Shown here one piece after another: positions 1 to 10,251 of a stretch of DNA of 64,000 nucleotides. The stretch comes from Nocardiopsis metallicus (GTDB taxonomy: Bacteria; Actinomycetota; Actinomycetes; Streptosporangiales; Streptosporangiaceae), in contig NZ_JACHDO010000001.1 of assembly GCF_014201115.1 (NCBI RefSeq), positions 2,170,001-2,234,000 on the forward strand, written 5' to 3'. Both the position numbers and the translations under genes were made by a program. The notes under the pieces are model-generated. The model had not been told where the DNA came from and did not search any database. It saw only the letters and a list, made by a program, of their open reading frames with translations. Each line of letters begins with the position of its first letter. The first letter of the stretch is position 1.

Positions 1-2
1 GC

Positions 3-1007
3 AGCGGGCACCGGCCCACCGGCGAGGGCGCCCTGCGCTGGGTCCGGATCCGCTACACCGAGGCCGCGACCTGGCGGGAGTTCGCCTACCTGCTCCTGCT
101 GGTCGTCGTCTTCGGATCCGTCAGCTGGACCGTGGTGTACCTGTTCGCGCTGATGGGCCCGTTCCTGGTCACCAGCCCGTTGATCACCGCGTTCGGCGGG
201 ACCGTCGCCCTCTTCCCGTGGGAGTTCGGCACCCCGGCGAGCACGCTCCCCCTGGTCGCCGCCGGGCTCGTCCTCCTCTTGGCCGCCCCCTACGCCGTCG
301 CCGTCACCGCCCACGCGCAGGCCGCCCTGGCCCGCCTCCTGCTGGACGACCGCGGCACCGAGGAGCTGCGTTCGGAACTGGTGGAGGTCACCCGTTCCCG
401 CGCCCGGCTGGTGGACGCCTTCGAGACCGAGCGCCGACGCATCGAACGCGACCTGCACGACGGCGCCCAGCAGCAACTGATCTCCCTGGCCGTGCAGGTG
501 GGTCTGGCCCGCATGGACGCTCCGCCCGGCAGCGACATGGAACGTACCCTGGCCTCGGTCCACGCCCAGGCCAAGGAGATCATCGGCTCCCTGCGCGAGA
601 TCGTCCACGGCATCCACCCCAAGGTGCTCAGCGACCGTGGGCTGCCCGCAGCCCTACCGGAGCTGGCCGACCGCTCCGCGGTACCGGTGCGCACCCGCGT
701 CGACCTCCCCCGGCGCCTGCCCGTGCACGTGGAGAACACCGCCTACTACGTGGCCGCCGAGTCACTCAGCAACGTCACCAAACACGCCGGGGCCACCGGG
801 GTCCGGTTGAACGCCTGTCTCGACGGTGACACGCTGGTCCTCGAGGCCATCGACGACGGCCGGGGCGGCGCCGACCCAGACCAGGGCACCGGGCTGACCG
901 GTCTGGCCGACCGGGTCGCCGTCGTGGGCGGCCAGATCTGGCTGTCCAGTCCCCCAGGCGGTCCCACACGGCTGCGAGCGGAGATCCCTTGTCATCCATC
1001 CGGGTAG
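3..1007 (+). CDS. Sensor histidine kinase (5' end outside window)
   Basis: The frame is open from the window edge, so the N-terminus is missing; GTG at 132 is only an internal possibility. What is visible is two hydrophobic membrane stretches (roughly nt 75-190 and 235-310), then a HisKA_3 dimerisation domain with motif ERDLHDGAQQQ (phospho-accepting His near nt 456), then a HATPase domain with N-box NVTKHA and G-boxes DDGRGG and GTGLTGLADR. This is the NarL-type (DesK/LiaS-like) histidine kinase layout: a membrane protein that autophosphorylates and passes phosphate to a response regulator. The 3' end overlaps the response regulator gene by 19 bases, so the two are translationally coupled partners. 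The signal sensed cannot be told from this fragment. Confidence 0.93.
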   Translation, partial: SGHRPTGEGALRWVRIRYTEAATWREFAYLLLLVVVFGSVSWTVVYLFALMGPFLVTSPLITAFGGTVALFPWEFGTPASTLPLVAAGLVLLLAAPYAVAVTAHAQAALARLLLDDRGTEELRSELVEVTRSRARLVDAFETERRRIERDLHDGAQQQLISLAVQVGLARMDAPPGSDMERTLASVHAQAKEIIGSLREIVHGIHPKVLSDRGLPAALPELADRSAVPVRTRVDLPRRLPVHVENTAYYVAAESLSNVTKHAGATGVRLNACLDGDTLVLEAIDDGRGGADPDQGTGLTGLADRVAVVGGQIWLSSPPGGPTRLRAEIPCHPSG

Positions 1008-1651
1008 TACTGGCCGAGGACGGCGCCCTGCTGCGCGAGGGCCTGGCCGGGCTCCTCCAGCGCTTCGGGTTCGAGGTCGCCGCCTCGGTCGGCGACGCCG
1101 AGGACCTGGTCGCGGCGGTCGAGGAGCATGAACCCGACCTCGTGGTCACCGACATCCGCATGCCGCCGGACTTCAGCGACGAGGGCCTGCGCGCCGCCGT
1201 CCGCATGCGCCGGACCCGGCCCGCCCTGCCCGTGGTGGCGCTCAGCCAGTACGTGGAGTCCAGCTACGCGGCAGAGCTCCTCGACTCCCAGAACGGACAC
1301 GGCATCGGATACGTCCTGAAGGAGCGCGTGGTGGACGTCGCCGACTTCGCCGACACCCTGCGCCGCGTGCACGGCGGCGGAACGGTCATCGATCCGGCCG
1401 TCGTGCGCCAGCTCGTCCGCCGGCGCAGCACACCGCTGGAACGCCTCTCCGAACGCGAACGCGAGGTGCTGTCCCTACTCGCCGAGGGGCACTCCAACGC
1501 GCGGATCGCCCGGGACCTGGTGGTCTCCGAACCCACCGTGGGCAAGCACATCGGCAACATCCTCGCCAAACTGGACCTGCCCCCGGACGGCACCGACGTG
1601 GACCGCCGCGTGATGGCCGTCCTGACCTACCTGCGGGAACAGCCCGACTGA
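989..1651 (+). CDS. NarL/FixJ-family response regulator
   Basis: Protein of 220 residues. The N-terminal receiver domain has acidic residues at the start (VVLAED) and the phospho-acceptor Asp55 in VVTDIRMPP. The C-terminal LuxR-type helix-turn-helix runs from about residue 150 (LSEREREVLSLLAEG to TVGKHIGNILAKL). The start is TTG at 989, inside the end of the kinase gene, so it is coupled to it. The protein should act as a cytoplasmic DNA-binding regulator activated by the upstream kinase; its targets are unknown. Confidence 0.95.
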   Translation: MSSIRVVLAEDGALLREGLAGLLQRFGFEVAASVGDAEDLVAAVEEHEPDLVVTDIRMPPDFSDEGLRAAVRMRRTRPALPVVALSQYVESSYAAELLDSQNGHGIGYVLKERVVDVADFADTLRRVHGGGTVIDPAVVRQLVRRRSTPLERLSEREREVLSLLAEGHSNARIARDLVVSEPTVGKHIGNILAKLDLPPDGTDVDRRVMAVLTYLREQPD

Positions 1652-1877
1652 AGCCGCGCGAGCGGCCCGGAGAGGCGGCCAGGGCGCGCCGCGCACCCAG
1701 GACGCGCGGACAACAGCGCCCGGTCCGCCCGTCAACCGGGGAACCACGGAGCGCGTCCCAGCAGTCGAAGACCGCAAGAACTGCTCCGTGCCGCGCCCTC
1801 CACCTCAGAAGGTCCCCCATGCCCGGTTCCCCCGAGCCACCATCGATCCCGCGCTCCCGCACCGTTTGCTGCGAACC

Positions 1878-2565
1878 ATGCGCTCACGAACGCGCTTCCA
1901 AGAGGACGAAGCCGCCCAGAACCGCATCACGACCATCGGTCTCACGATGGTCGGAGCCGTCTTCCTGCACGTGGGCGAGCAGGACGCCGATGAGAGGATG
2001 TCCGTCTTCCTGGGCACCGTCGCCGCCACCGGTGCGGCCGTTCTCGCCTTTGTCATGGTGGTCGAGCACCCGCGGTCCGAGCCGACGCTGGAACTGATCG
2101 AGGAGGGGCGGGTACTCCCCGGGGAAAACTGGCCGACACCGAACGGGATCTGCTCGTCACCGTCCAGCAGTCGGTGGACACGATCGTGGGCTCTCCCCTG
2201 AACGAACGGGAACTGCTCGACGACGCCACCCGTGTCCGGGGCGTCCTGACCGGTGTGGGATGGAGCATCGCCCGACAGCTGCGGGAACAGTCCGTGTGGC
2301 GAACGAAGATCGAGCAGACCCCCTCTCGGTGCCGCAGAGCCGGGCTGCCGCCGATCAGGCCTTCGCCGAACTCGTCGAACAGCAGCAGCGCACCATCGGC
2401 CAGATCGAGACCATCACCCGGCACGCACGACACGTCCTGGCGGCACAGGAGCGGCTCGCTGACGCGGAGGCCGCGCACCGCCTCACCCACCTGCGGTCCA
2501 GCATGAGCGAAGAGGGCGCGGGCAGTGCGGCCGCGGCGGAGTCCGACGCCTCCTGCCTCGAGTAG
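1878..2565 (+). pseudogene. Frameshifted relative of the membrane/coiled-coil protein at 16411-17274
   Basis: Three successive reading frames together make one protein. From ATG 1878 it encodes two membrane segments (ITTIGLTMVGAVFL; VFLGTVAATGAAVLAFVMVV). Near 2125 it continues in another frame (DLLVTVQQSVDTIVGSPL). Near 2310 it shifts again (RAAADQAFAELVEQQQ, then VLAAQERLADAEAA). The same layout and matching phrases occur in the intact protein at 16411-17274 (TLVPLQRAVDSVLASPL; QAQERLEDAERAAE). I read this as a decayed paralog with two frameshifts. Sequencing error is the alternative, but two separate shifts and decayed neighbours favour real decay. The function of the family is not known to me. 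Confidence 0.75.
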
Positions 2566-2709
2566 CTGTGCCTGGCCCGGGAAAGCGCCCGCCGGATCAC
2601 CGAGCTCGCAGACCCGCCCGTACGGAGACCGCGACAGGGGCGAGAACAACCGGAAAAGTAGCCGTTACCCCCTGGGCGCCGAGCGCTGCACCCGGTAACC
2701 TGCACGTGA

Positions 2710-4134
<1,425 letters not shown>

Positions 4135-4270
4135 CCGTTCCACGGACAGGTGACGGATGCGCTGTGAGAAGCACCCGCGCCATGAGACTCCGACAGCGGC
4201 TGGCGAAAGGGGCGGTGCGCGGTGGACCGTGCACCGCTTCTCCGGTTCCGCGCGCCCGGTAATTCGAGGT

Positions 4271-4485
4271 TCAGACCCGGACCAGCGCATCCGGGCCGGG
4301 CGGAGCGACGACCGGCACTTCCCGGGCGGCCGGGAACCAGGCTTCCCAGGTGAGGCCGCTGAGTTCCTCCAGCAGCCGCAGGGCCCCTCGCGCACACGGA
4401 ACCTCGTCTACCGGGCCGAGTCCTGGTCGGCCCGTTCCGAAAGCGCGCGCACCAAGCACAGGAACCGTTCGATCTCCACACCCAA
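4271..4485 (-). pseudogene. Remnant of an MmcQ/YjbR-family gene
   Basis: On the minus strand GVEIERFLCLVRAL, an in-frame TAG, TRFRV, then after a frame change LLEELSGLTWEAWF and a C-terminal tail ending at a TGA (4273-4271). The intact gene at 17354-17728 reads GVEIERFLRLARAL, TTFRV, ELEELSELTLEAWY in the same positions. The remnant therefore has an internal stop, a frameshift and a deletion of the central part. It lies after the cellulase and opposite in strand. Confidence 0.75.
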
Positions 4486-4636
4486 GGGGAGGAAGACGGC
4501 CGCGCCCCGCTACCCGAACGGCCTCCGGCCTTCGGCGTGTCCGCACGTTTACCCGCCCGGTCACCCTGGCTTCACTCCCCGGACAGCGTCGGATGCTGTG
4601 CTCAGCAGGTGTGCACCGACCGGACAAGGAGCATCC

Positions 4637-4960
4637 GTGAACGCACCCGCCCTGAGCGCGCTCCTGGCGGGAGCCGCGGTGGCCGCCTCGCTCGTGTGGG
4701 CACTGGTCGCGTTCAAGTACGGGCGCCCCGTCCTGGGCTCGATGCTCGGCCTGGCCGTCGTCCTCGTCGGGAGCCTGGTCGCGCACCACCTCGGGGACGA
4801 GGGCAGAACCCTGGGCCGCGGGTTCCTGCTGTCGGCCGCCCCGTCCCTGCTGTGCCTGTGGACCGTGCTGGCCTGGGCCCGCCTTGGCGAGCACACGGAG
4901 TCCGACGACACCCCCGGGATCGAGGCCGACCCATGGGGCACCGGTGGGGACTTCGACTGA
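4637..4960 (+). CDS. Small membrane protein, unknown function
   Basis: Protein of 107 residues starting at GTG 4637 with AAGGAG six bases upstream. It shows three hydrophobic segments (about residues 5-25, 33-50, 62-83) and an acidic C-terminal tail. I do not recognise a family. It sits between two gene remnants that have intact counterparts at 17-18 kb, and has no counterpart there itself, so it may be an insertion into the old block. The clear ribosome-binding site and uninterrupted frame support a real gene. Confidence 0.6.
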   Translation: MNAPALSALLAGAAVAASLVWALVAFKYGRPVLGSMLGLAVVLVGSLVAHHLGDEGRTLGRGFLLSAAPSLLCLWTVLAWARLGEHTESDDTPGIEADPWGTGGDFD

Positions 4961-4980
4961 CCGGCAGCGAGTCGCCTCCC

Positions 4981-5190
4981 TCAGAGCTCCCCACCCAGGA
5001 GGCGCGAATGCCACACCCGTTCTTCCCCCAGGCCCCGCGGTGCCCCGCCCGCCAGCGGATCCGGGTTCCCGGAAAACGGGGCCCGCTGCGCCCTGTGCTC
5101 CAGCACGCGCCCGTCCTCCCGGACCTCCAGCTCCGTCTGCCTCTGCTAGCCCCTCAGGTGGCGAGGCAAGCAGGCTGCCGACTCGTTCGA
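4981..5190 (-). pseudogene. Remnant of the maltokinase-cap-like gene found intact at 17837-18400
   Basis: Minus-strand translation gives AACLPRHLRG, a TAG stop, QRQTELEVREDGRVLEHRAQ, and continues to a TGA at 4983-4981. The intact protein has LACFRRAIEGEQEQAELEV and DQGRVVEHRPQQ at the corresponding place. Roughly the C-terminal third is left, with an internal stop. Order and strand relative to the other two remnants match the intact trio at 16.4-18.4 kb. Confidence 0.65.
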
Positions 5191-5251
5191 GGTTCCAGAG
5201 CCCGCAGTTCAACGCTTCAGCTGCGAAAGCCAGCGCCTTCCCTGCCCCTCA

Positions 5252-6049
5252 TCACACACGCACCGGGAGCAACCTGTCCAGGAAGCGGCCGATCGGCCGC
5301 TTGACGGCCGTAGGAGACGGGGCGGATGACAGCCGCGCGTCGCCCCGTCCGAACTCCTCCAGGTCGGGATGGGGAAAAACCAGGCCGTCCGCCGCCTTTC
5401 TACGCACGTCGATCCAATCGGTGTGCCGCGAGAGCACGTAGACCTCGATGGTGGGCAGCCTGAGGAACTTGGCGATGGAAAGTCGGTGCGCACCGCCCGT
5501 CCCGAGCAGGAAGCCGCCGTTCCTCGTGACGGAGACGGACACGTTGTTCTGGAACAGTCCACCCACGTGCTCCTCCAACTGCCACCCGGTGTCACGCAAG
5601 CGCTCGCAGACCCCGTCCAAGCGCCGGTACCGTTCGACCAGGTCCGCCCGGGTGCGACACCCATCGACTTTTCCCTGTTCACGGATAGCCCTGAGCTTGT
5701 GCTCGAACACCGGCAGGTCCTCCCAAGCGGTGTTGTTGGCGTAGCGATCGAAGACCGACTGATGAATCACCGTCTCTTCGACGGGAATGTTGCGCTTGCC
5801 CTGGTTGGCCAGATCCCAGTCGCCCTCCAGGACCCGGCCGAAGTCGTAGAGTTTCGACCCTTCTTTCTTCTTGGTATCGATGTGCCTGCGACACACCCTG
5901 GTGATTTCCAACGGATTCACGTGGATGGTGCGGCCAGGGTCGAGTGAGGCATCACCCCCAGAGGACCGAGCCTGCCGACCGGCGTAATCGAGCCATCCCC
6001 GCTTGCTGTTCCTGACACCCAAAAGAATCACTCCCAAAAGACAGGGCAA
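5252..6049 (-). CDS. ParB/sulfiredoxin-fold-like hypothetical protein
   Basis: Protein of up to 265 residues; the exact start is unclear (TTG 6049, or GTG near 6032). The recognisable part is VTRNGGFLLGTGGAHRLSIA followed by FLRLPTIEVYVLSRHTDW. This is the G-x-HRLxIA pattern of ParB-like nuclease-fold proteins often found beside polysaccharide or glycosyltransferase genes. No helix-turn-helix was noticed. It is transcribed away from the heparinase-like gene across an AT-rich 185-bp gap, and the neighbouring genes suggest a role in a glycan locus. Function is inferred only from context. Confidence 0.6.
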   Translation of the reverse strand: MPCLLGVILLGVRNSKRGWLDYAGRQARSSGGDASLDPGRTIHVNPLEITRVCRRHIDTKKKEGSKLYDFGRVLEGDWDLANQGKRNIPVEETVIHQSVFDRYANNTAWEDLPVFEHKLRAIREQGKVDGCRTRADLVERYRRLDGVCERLRDTGWQLEEHVGGLFQNNVSVSVTRNGGFLLGTGGAHRLSIAKFLRLPTIEVYVLSRHTDWIDVRRKAADGLVFPHPDLEEFGRGDARLSSAPSPTAVKRPIGRFLDRLLPVRV

Positions 6050-6234
6050 CGAAGACAGTAATCACCTTCAGGAGTAAATAAAAGATGGACACGCAACCGG
6101 CCTGCAAATTTCCACCCCGACAAAAGGAACAATAATGCCAAAGCAAACAAATCCTGCATAAAAATATTTCAGCGCGCCTTCCATATCACCACCCCCTTGA
6201 GCACTATGCTCCACAGTGAAGCGCGAAGGAGAAC

Positions 6235-8184
6235 TTGACTCAAACCCGAAAAACTGGAAAAACGATGACGGAACCAGAAGAGCGATCACTCATAAGGAAA
6301 CAGGACCCACTTCCCTTCGAAGCCTTCAGAGCAAATGAGCACTGGACTCCGGCAAGACGGGACGAGGCCGATGAAGTCATGGATCTGGGGTGGAAAAACG
6401 GAATATTCCCGCGCATCGACCTGACACTCCCGATCAACTGGGATGAAAGCGCCTCAGGAAACAGGTCCTGGTCTTCAACCTTCCATTCCTGGGGATTTCT
6501 CGGCCCCGTGCTCGCCAACCATTCCCACACCGGCGAGGCACACTACCTGGTCTGGGCCGTCAACATCGCCCTGGACTGGGCCAGGCAGCACCCGGTGGTG
6601 GAACCCGACCGGAGCATGGCCTGGTACGACATGGCGATAGGTCTGCGTGCCTACAAGCTCGGCTATCTCGTGGACGCGGCGGCACGCACCGACCAGATTG
6701 ACCACACATCCTTCGCGCTACTGCTGAGCTGCGCGAAGCTCCACCTGGAGGCGCTGGCGGACGCACGGTTCTTCGCCCCGCACTCAAACCACGGCTTCTA
6801 CGTGGCCGCGGGCCAGATGGCCCTGGTTCGCAGGCTCCGCGGCCTACCCGGTATGGGCCCCCACCGGGAACAAGCACGTGCACGAGTGCATCAGCTGATC
6901 CAGAGCCAGTTCACTTCCACGGGTGTACATCGCGAGCACTCCCCCGACTACCACAAGATGGTGCTGAACACCTTCGAAGGCCTGGTCGCGTCGGGTCTGT
7001 TGGACAGAGCTGAGTTCGCTCCGCTCATCGACCGGATCCAGGAGGCACTGGCCTGGTTCGTGCTCCCGAACAGCCGCCTGGCCATGTTCGGGGACACGAT
7101 CCACCGGGATGTTCTCCAAGAGCACCGCACCTGTGCCCTCAACCCCGCCCTCGAGTTCGTCCTGACCCAGGGCGCACACGGCAAGCCACCAGGCGACCGC
7201 TGGCGTTCCTTCGACGACGCCGGCTACTTCGTGGCGCGCGACCGCTGGCCCACCGGCCCGCAGGACTACGGGGACTGCTCCTACCTGGCCCAGACGGCGA
7301 GCTTCCACTCACGGGTGCACAAACACGCCGACGACCTCTCGATGGTCTGGTACGACAGGGGCCACGAGCTCCTCGTCGACTCGGGCAAGTTCGGCTATCC
7401 GAACCGGACCACCCCTGACAGCGAACTGGGGCGGGCGGGCTTCTACTACGCGCACCCCTCGCGTGTGTACGTGGAGTCCACCCGAGCACACAACACCGTC
7501 GAGATCGACGGCAGAAGTTACCAGCGGCGAGGGGTCAAGCCCTATGGCTCCGGACTTCTCCAGGCCGGTGAACACCAGGGCGTCCTGTACTCCGGAACCC
7601 ACGTCCGGCACAACAAGACCATCCGCCACGCGCGGGTCCTGGCCTTCCGCCCGGGAGAGTGGCTGCTCGTCTACGCCTGGCTGTGGGACAACCTGGAGCA
7701 GCCCCACACCTACACACAGCGGTTCCACTTCGCTCCGGAGCTGGACCTGTGCGCGGTCGGTGCGGGTTTCGAGGCCGCTCTGCCGGACACACGACTGCAC
7801 GTGGCCCCCTTGTTGCCCGCCACTCCCCTGGACCCGGTGCGGGGGCAGAACGAACCGGATCTCCTGGGGTGGATCTCCCGCCAGGACGGTGAACTCCGGC
7901 CCTGTTGGACCTCGGCCTACCAGATCAACGGAGAGGCTTCCTGTTCCATGGCCACCCTGTTGGGCTTCGGAGAGCGCGCTCCGGCCCCGGGAAGGTCGAC
8001 GGCCTCTGCCAGGGGGGACGAGGTACACCTGCGCTGGTCGCAAGGGGGTGAGCACTGGGAGGTGAGCTTCGGGCGCCCGGACCGCGAGGATTTTCACTTG
8101 ACCGCCGGAAGGTCCGCGGCGTCCGGGCGGACCAGCACCCTGGAGAAGCTGGCCGGTTGGCTGCGCGGCCCCCGGAGCTCCTGA
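6235..8184 (+). CDS. Heparinase II/III-family polysaccharide lyase-like protein
   Basis: Protein of 649 residues (TTG 6235, three bases after AAGGAG) or 639 (ATG 6265, no clear ribosome-binding site). The N-terminal half is an alpha/alpha toroid (Trp- and His-rich helices, e.g. LVWAVNIALDWARQHP, SPDYHKMVLNTFEGL). The middle has the Hep_II_III signature SRVHKHADDLSMVWYDRG and later STRAHNTVEIDGRSYQ, followed by a beta-sandwich. Such proteins cleave uronate-containing polysaccharides by beta-elimination. No signal peptide is seen, so it may act in the cytoplasm or on a biosynthetic intermediate. Neighbouring glycosyltransferase genes suggest turnover of a self-made glycan. The first few codons and the upstream gap are AT-rich compared with the rest. 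Confidence 0.82.
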   Translation: MTQTRKTGKTMTEPEERSLIRKQDPLPFEAFRANEHWTPARRDEADEVMDLGWKNGIFPRIDLTLPINWDESASGNRSWSSTFHSWGFLGPVLANHSHTGEAHYLVWAVNIALDWARQHPVVEPDRSMAWYDMAIGLRAYKLGYLVDAAARTDQIDHTSFALLLSCAKLHLEALADARFFAPHSNHGFYVAAGQMALVRRLRGLPGMGPHREQARARVHQLIQSQFTSTGVHREHSPDYHKMVLNTFEGLVASGLLDRAEFAPLIDRIQEALAWFVLPNSRLAMFGDTIHRDVLQEHRTCALNPALEFVLTQGAHGKPPGDRWRSFDDAGYFVARDRWPTGPQDYGDCSYLAQTASFHSRVHKHADDLSMVWYDRGHELLVDSGKFGYPNRTTPDSELGRAGFYYAHPSRVYVESTRAHNTVEIDGRSYQRRGVKPYGSGLLQAGEHQGVLYSGTHVRHNKTIRHARVLAFRPGEWLLVYAWLWDNLEQPHTYTQRFHFAPELDLCAVGAGFEAALPDTRLHVAPLLPATPLDPVRGQNEPDLLGWISRQDGELRPCWTSAYQINGEASCSMATLLGFGERAPAPGRSTASARGDEVHLRWSQGGEHWEVSFGRPDREDFHLTAGRSAASGRTSTLEKLAGWLRGPRSS

Positions 8185-8198
8185 GACGGGGGCCGCGC
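8163..8198. terminator. Bidirectional hairpin between convergent genes
   Basis: GCGCGGCCCCCG (8163-8174) pairs perfectly with CGGGGGCCGCGC (8187-8198) around a 12-base loop that contains the heparinase-like stop codon. It sits where that gene and the glycosyltransferase converge. Confidence 0.7.
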
Positions 8199-8217
8199 GG
8201 CTCGGACGGACCTTCAG

Positions 8218-9897
8218 TCAGGCGAAGGCGCCCAGACGTTCGTAGAGGTCCCGGTAGACCTGAGCGTTGCGAGCCCAGGTGCGGTGGGCCAGGACCTCCT
8301 CGTGGGCCGCCTCGACCTGCTGCTCGCGCAGACGGTCGTCCTTGGTCAGCCGTACGACCGCGTCGGCCAGGGAGACCGCGTCGCCAGCGGGCACGAGCGT
8401 GCCCGCCCGGCCGTCTGCGAGCAGCTCACGCAGAGCAGGCAGATCGCTGGCGACCACCGGTGTCCCCAGAGCCATCGCTTCGACGGGCTTCAGCGGTGTG
8501 ACCAGCCTGGACACACGTGCGTCGATACGCGGCACGACCATGACATCCAGGGCAGCCTGCGCACGCAGGGCCTCCTCGGGCCCGACACTCCCGGGCAGCA
8601 GGCACAGAGCTTCGAGCCCGAGACGCTCGACCTGCTCCAGGAGTGCGGGACGTACGGCTCCGTCCCCGACGAGGAGTACACGCACGCTGTGCCCCCAGTC
8701 CCGCAAATGAACGGCCGCATCGATCAGGGTGTCGAAACCCTCGTAGTGGGTGAGACTGGAGACGGATCCGATCACGGTCTCGTCCGGTGAGATACCCAGA
8801 GCGGTCCGGTAGGCCCGGCCGTCGGGGCGGTTGCGCAGGAGGCTCTCATCGACGGCGTTGGGCGAGAGGACGATCTTCTCGGGCGCAACCCCGCGGCGGA
8901 TGATCTCCTCCCGCATCGTCCGGGCGAGAGTCACGACCGCGTCGGCTTCCAGCAGAACCGAGGCCTCGCGCTCCACGAGGAGCCGGTGGCGTTCGCTGCC
9001 GCGCCGCGAGGGCGCCCCGTCGTGGGACAGCCAGGTCTCTTCCAGGAACCCACGGAGTTCGTAGACGACGGGAATACCGAGCTCGCGTCCCACGCGCAGG
9101 GCGACCGTGGCGTTCTTGTGGTCGCTGGCGGCGTGCAACACGGCGGGACGCAGACGCTTGACCAGTTCGGTGACCTCGGGGATGGCGGCGTCGATACGTT
9201 CCTGCAATCCGGGCAGAAAACTCCTCCCGGGAAGGATCCGGTGGTAAGGGATCCCGTCGACCTCACGCAGGGGAGAAGTATCGCCGTCCTCCATGGTGGG
9301 CCAGCCTGCGAAGGTCACCACGTGCGGATCAAGTCCGGCCTCCCGTTGAGCGGTGACGATCCGGTGGGTTCGTACCGTGTAACCGGCCTGTGTGTTCGGC
9401 AGGGCGTTGGTCACCAGGTGCAGGATCCGCCCAGAAACCGGTGAGAAGGCCGCCGTAGCGCGTTCGGGCAGACCGGTGATCGGGCCCAGTGCCCGGCGCT
9501 CACTCAGCATGCGGCGACGGGCGAGGTCAGCGGTGTCATCCAGCGCCGCGTAGGGAACCAGTTCGTCGACAGCCTCCTGAATCCTCCCCTCCGAATGGAG
9601 TACACCGGCCCGGTGCCGGGCCTCCTTCGCGCGCAAGGAGATTCGCATCATGTCCTGCGCCGTCATGAGCTGGTTGCCACCGTGCACCGAACGGTGGACG
9701 TCCCGGGTACGCAGATCCACGCGGTGGAGCAGGAACAGAAGGGACGCCGTACCCAGCCCGATAGCGCCCAGCGCGGCGGCTTGGAGCGCCAGCACCCACG
9801 GCAGGACACCGGTCAAGGCCAGTACTCCGGAGAGCGCGGCACAGAACAGCAGAGCCGTAGCGGCCACTGCCTTCTTCCTCATCATCAGATAACGCAT
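8218..9897 (-). CDS. GT4-family glycosyltransferase with N-terminal membrane segments
   Basis: From ATG 9897 (preceded by a G-run) the protein is 559 residues. Two membrane segments (about residues 8-25 and 30-55) are followed by a helical region and then a GT-B fold. The donor-binding half includes GISPDETVIGSVSSLTHYEG, VLLVGDGAVRPALLEQ and the nucleotide-sugar loop LKPVEAMALGTPVVASDLPA with its Glu. GT4 retaining transferases add sugars to lipid-linked or growing glycans at the inner membrane face. It ends convergent with the heparinase-like gene and starts divergently from the MFS gene. Substrate unknown. Confidence 0.88.
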   Translation of the reverse strand: MRYLMMRKKAVAATALLFCAALSGVLALTGVLPWVLALQAAALGAIGLGTASLLFLLHRVDLRTRDVHRSVHGGNQLMTAQDMMRISLRAKEARHRAGVLHSEGRIQEAVDELVPYAALDDTADLARRRMLSERRALGPITGLPERATAAFSPVSGRILHLVTNALPNTQAGYTVRTHRIVTAQREAGLDPHVVTFAGWPTMEDGDTSPLREVDGIPYHRILPGRSFLPGLQERIDAAIPEVTELVKRLRPAVLHAASDHKNATVALRVGRELGIPVVYELRGFLEETWLSHDGAPSRRGSERHRLLVEREASVLLEADAVVTLARTMREEIIRRGVAPEKIVLSPNAVDESLLRNRPDGRAYRTALGISPDETVIGSVSSLTHYEGFDTLIDAAVHLRDWGHSVRVLLVGDGAVRPALLEQVERLGLEALCLLPGSVGPEEALRAQAALDVMVVPRIDARVSRLVTPLKPVEAMALGTPVVASDLPALRELLADGRAGTLVPAGDAVSLADAVVRLTKDDRLREQQVEAAHEEVLAHRTWARNAQVYRDLYERLGAFA

Positions 9898-10251
9898 GAA
9901 ACCCCCGAATCGAACGCAATCTGAGAACCATAGAAAATTCGCCCTCAGATAGACATCCCAGAAACTAAAACACCCCTGAGAGGTGAGTCCGAGAGTAACC
10001 CGATGATTTCTGCAGGCGATCAATGAGGTCAACACCGGCATGGCGAGACGAAGAAGTGAAAAGAAAAGAGAGGATTTATCCTCACAAAAGAGAGAACCCG
10101 CCTGAGCACGGTCAGGGCCCTGCAGGACCTACCCGGGGCACGGGTGCCGGGTGCGGAGCGGCACCTACGCGCAAACCCCGCCTCGGCGCTACGGTTCGCG
10201 CGGTGGGAGTGGCGCATTCGGCATACGGAAGCAGCCCTCTAGCTTGAGAGC
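9898..10251. other. Divergent intergenic region, AT-rich
   Basis: This 354-bp gap lies between the divergently read glycosyltransferase and MFS genes. It is clearly more AT-rich than its surroundings between about 9900 and 10100. It must hold promoters for both genes, but I could not assign convincing -35/-10 pairs. No gene is supported here. Confidence 0.5.

Noticed and set aside
4271..5212. Long minus-strand open frame of 313 codons
   Set aside because: It runs antisense through a membrane protein gene with a good ribosome-binding site and only its ends match real families (the MmcQ and cap-like remnants, in different frames).
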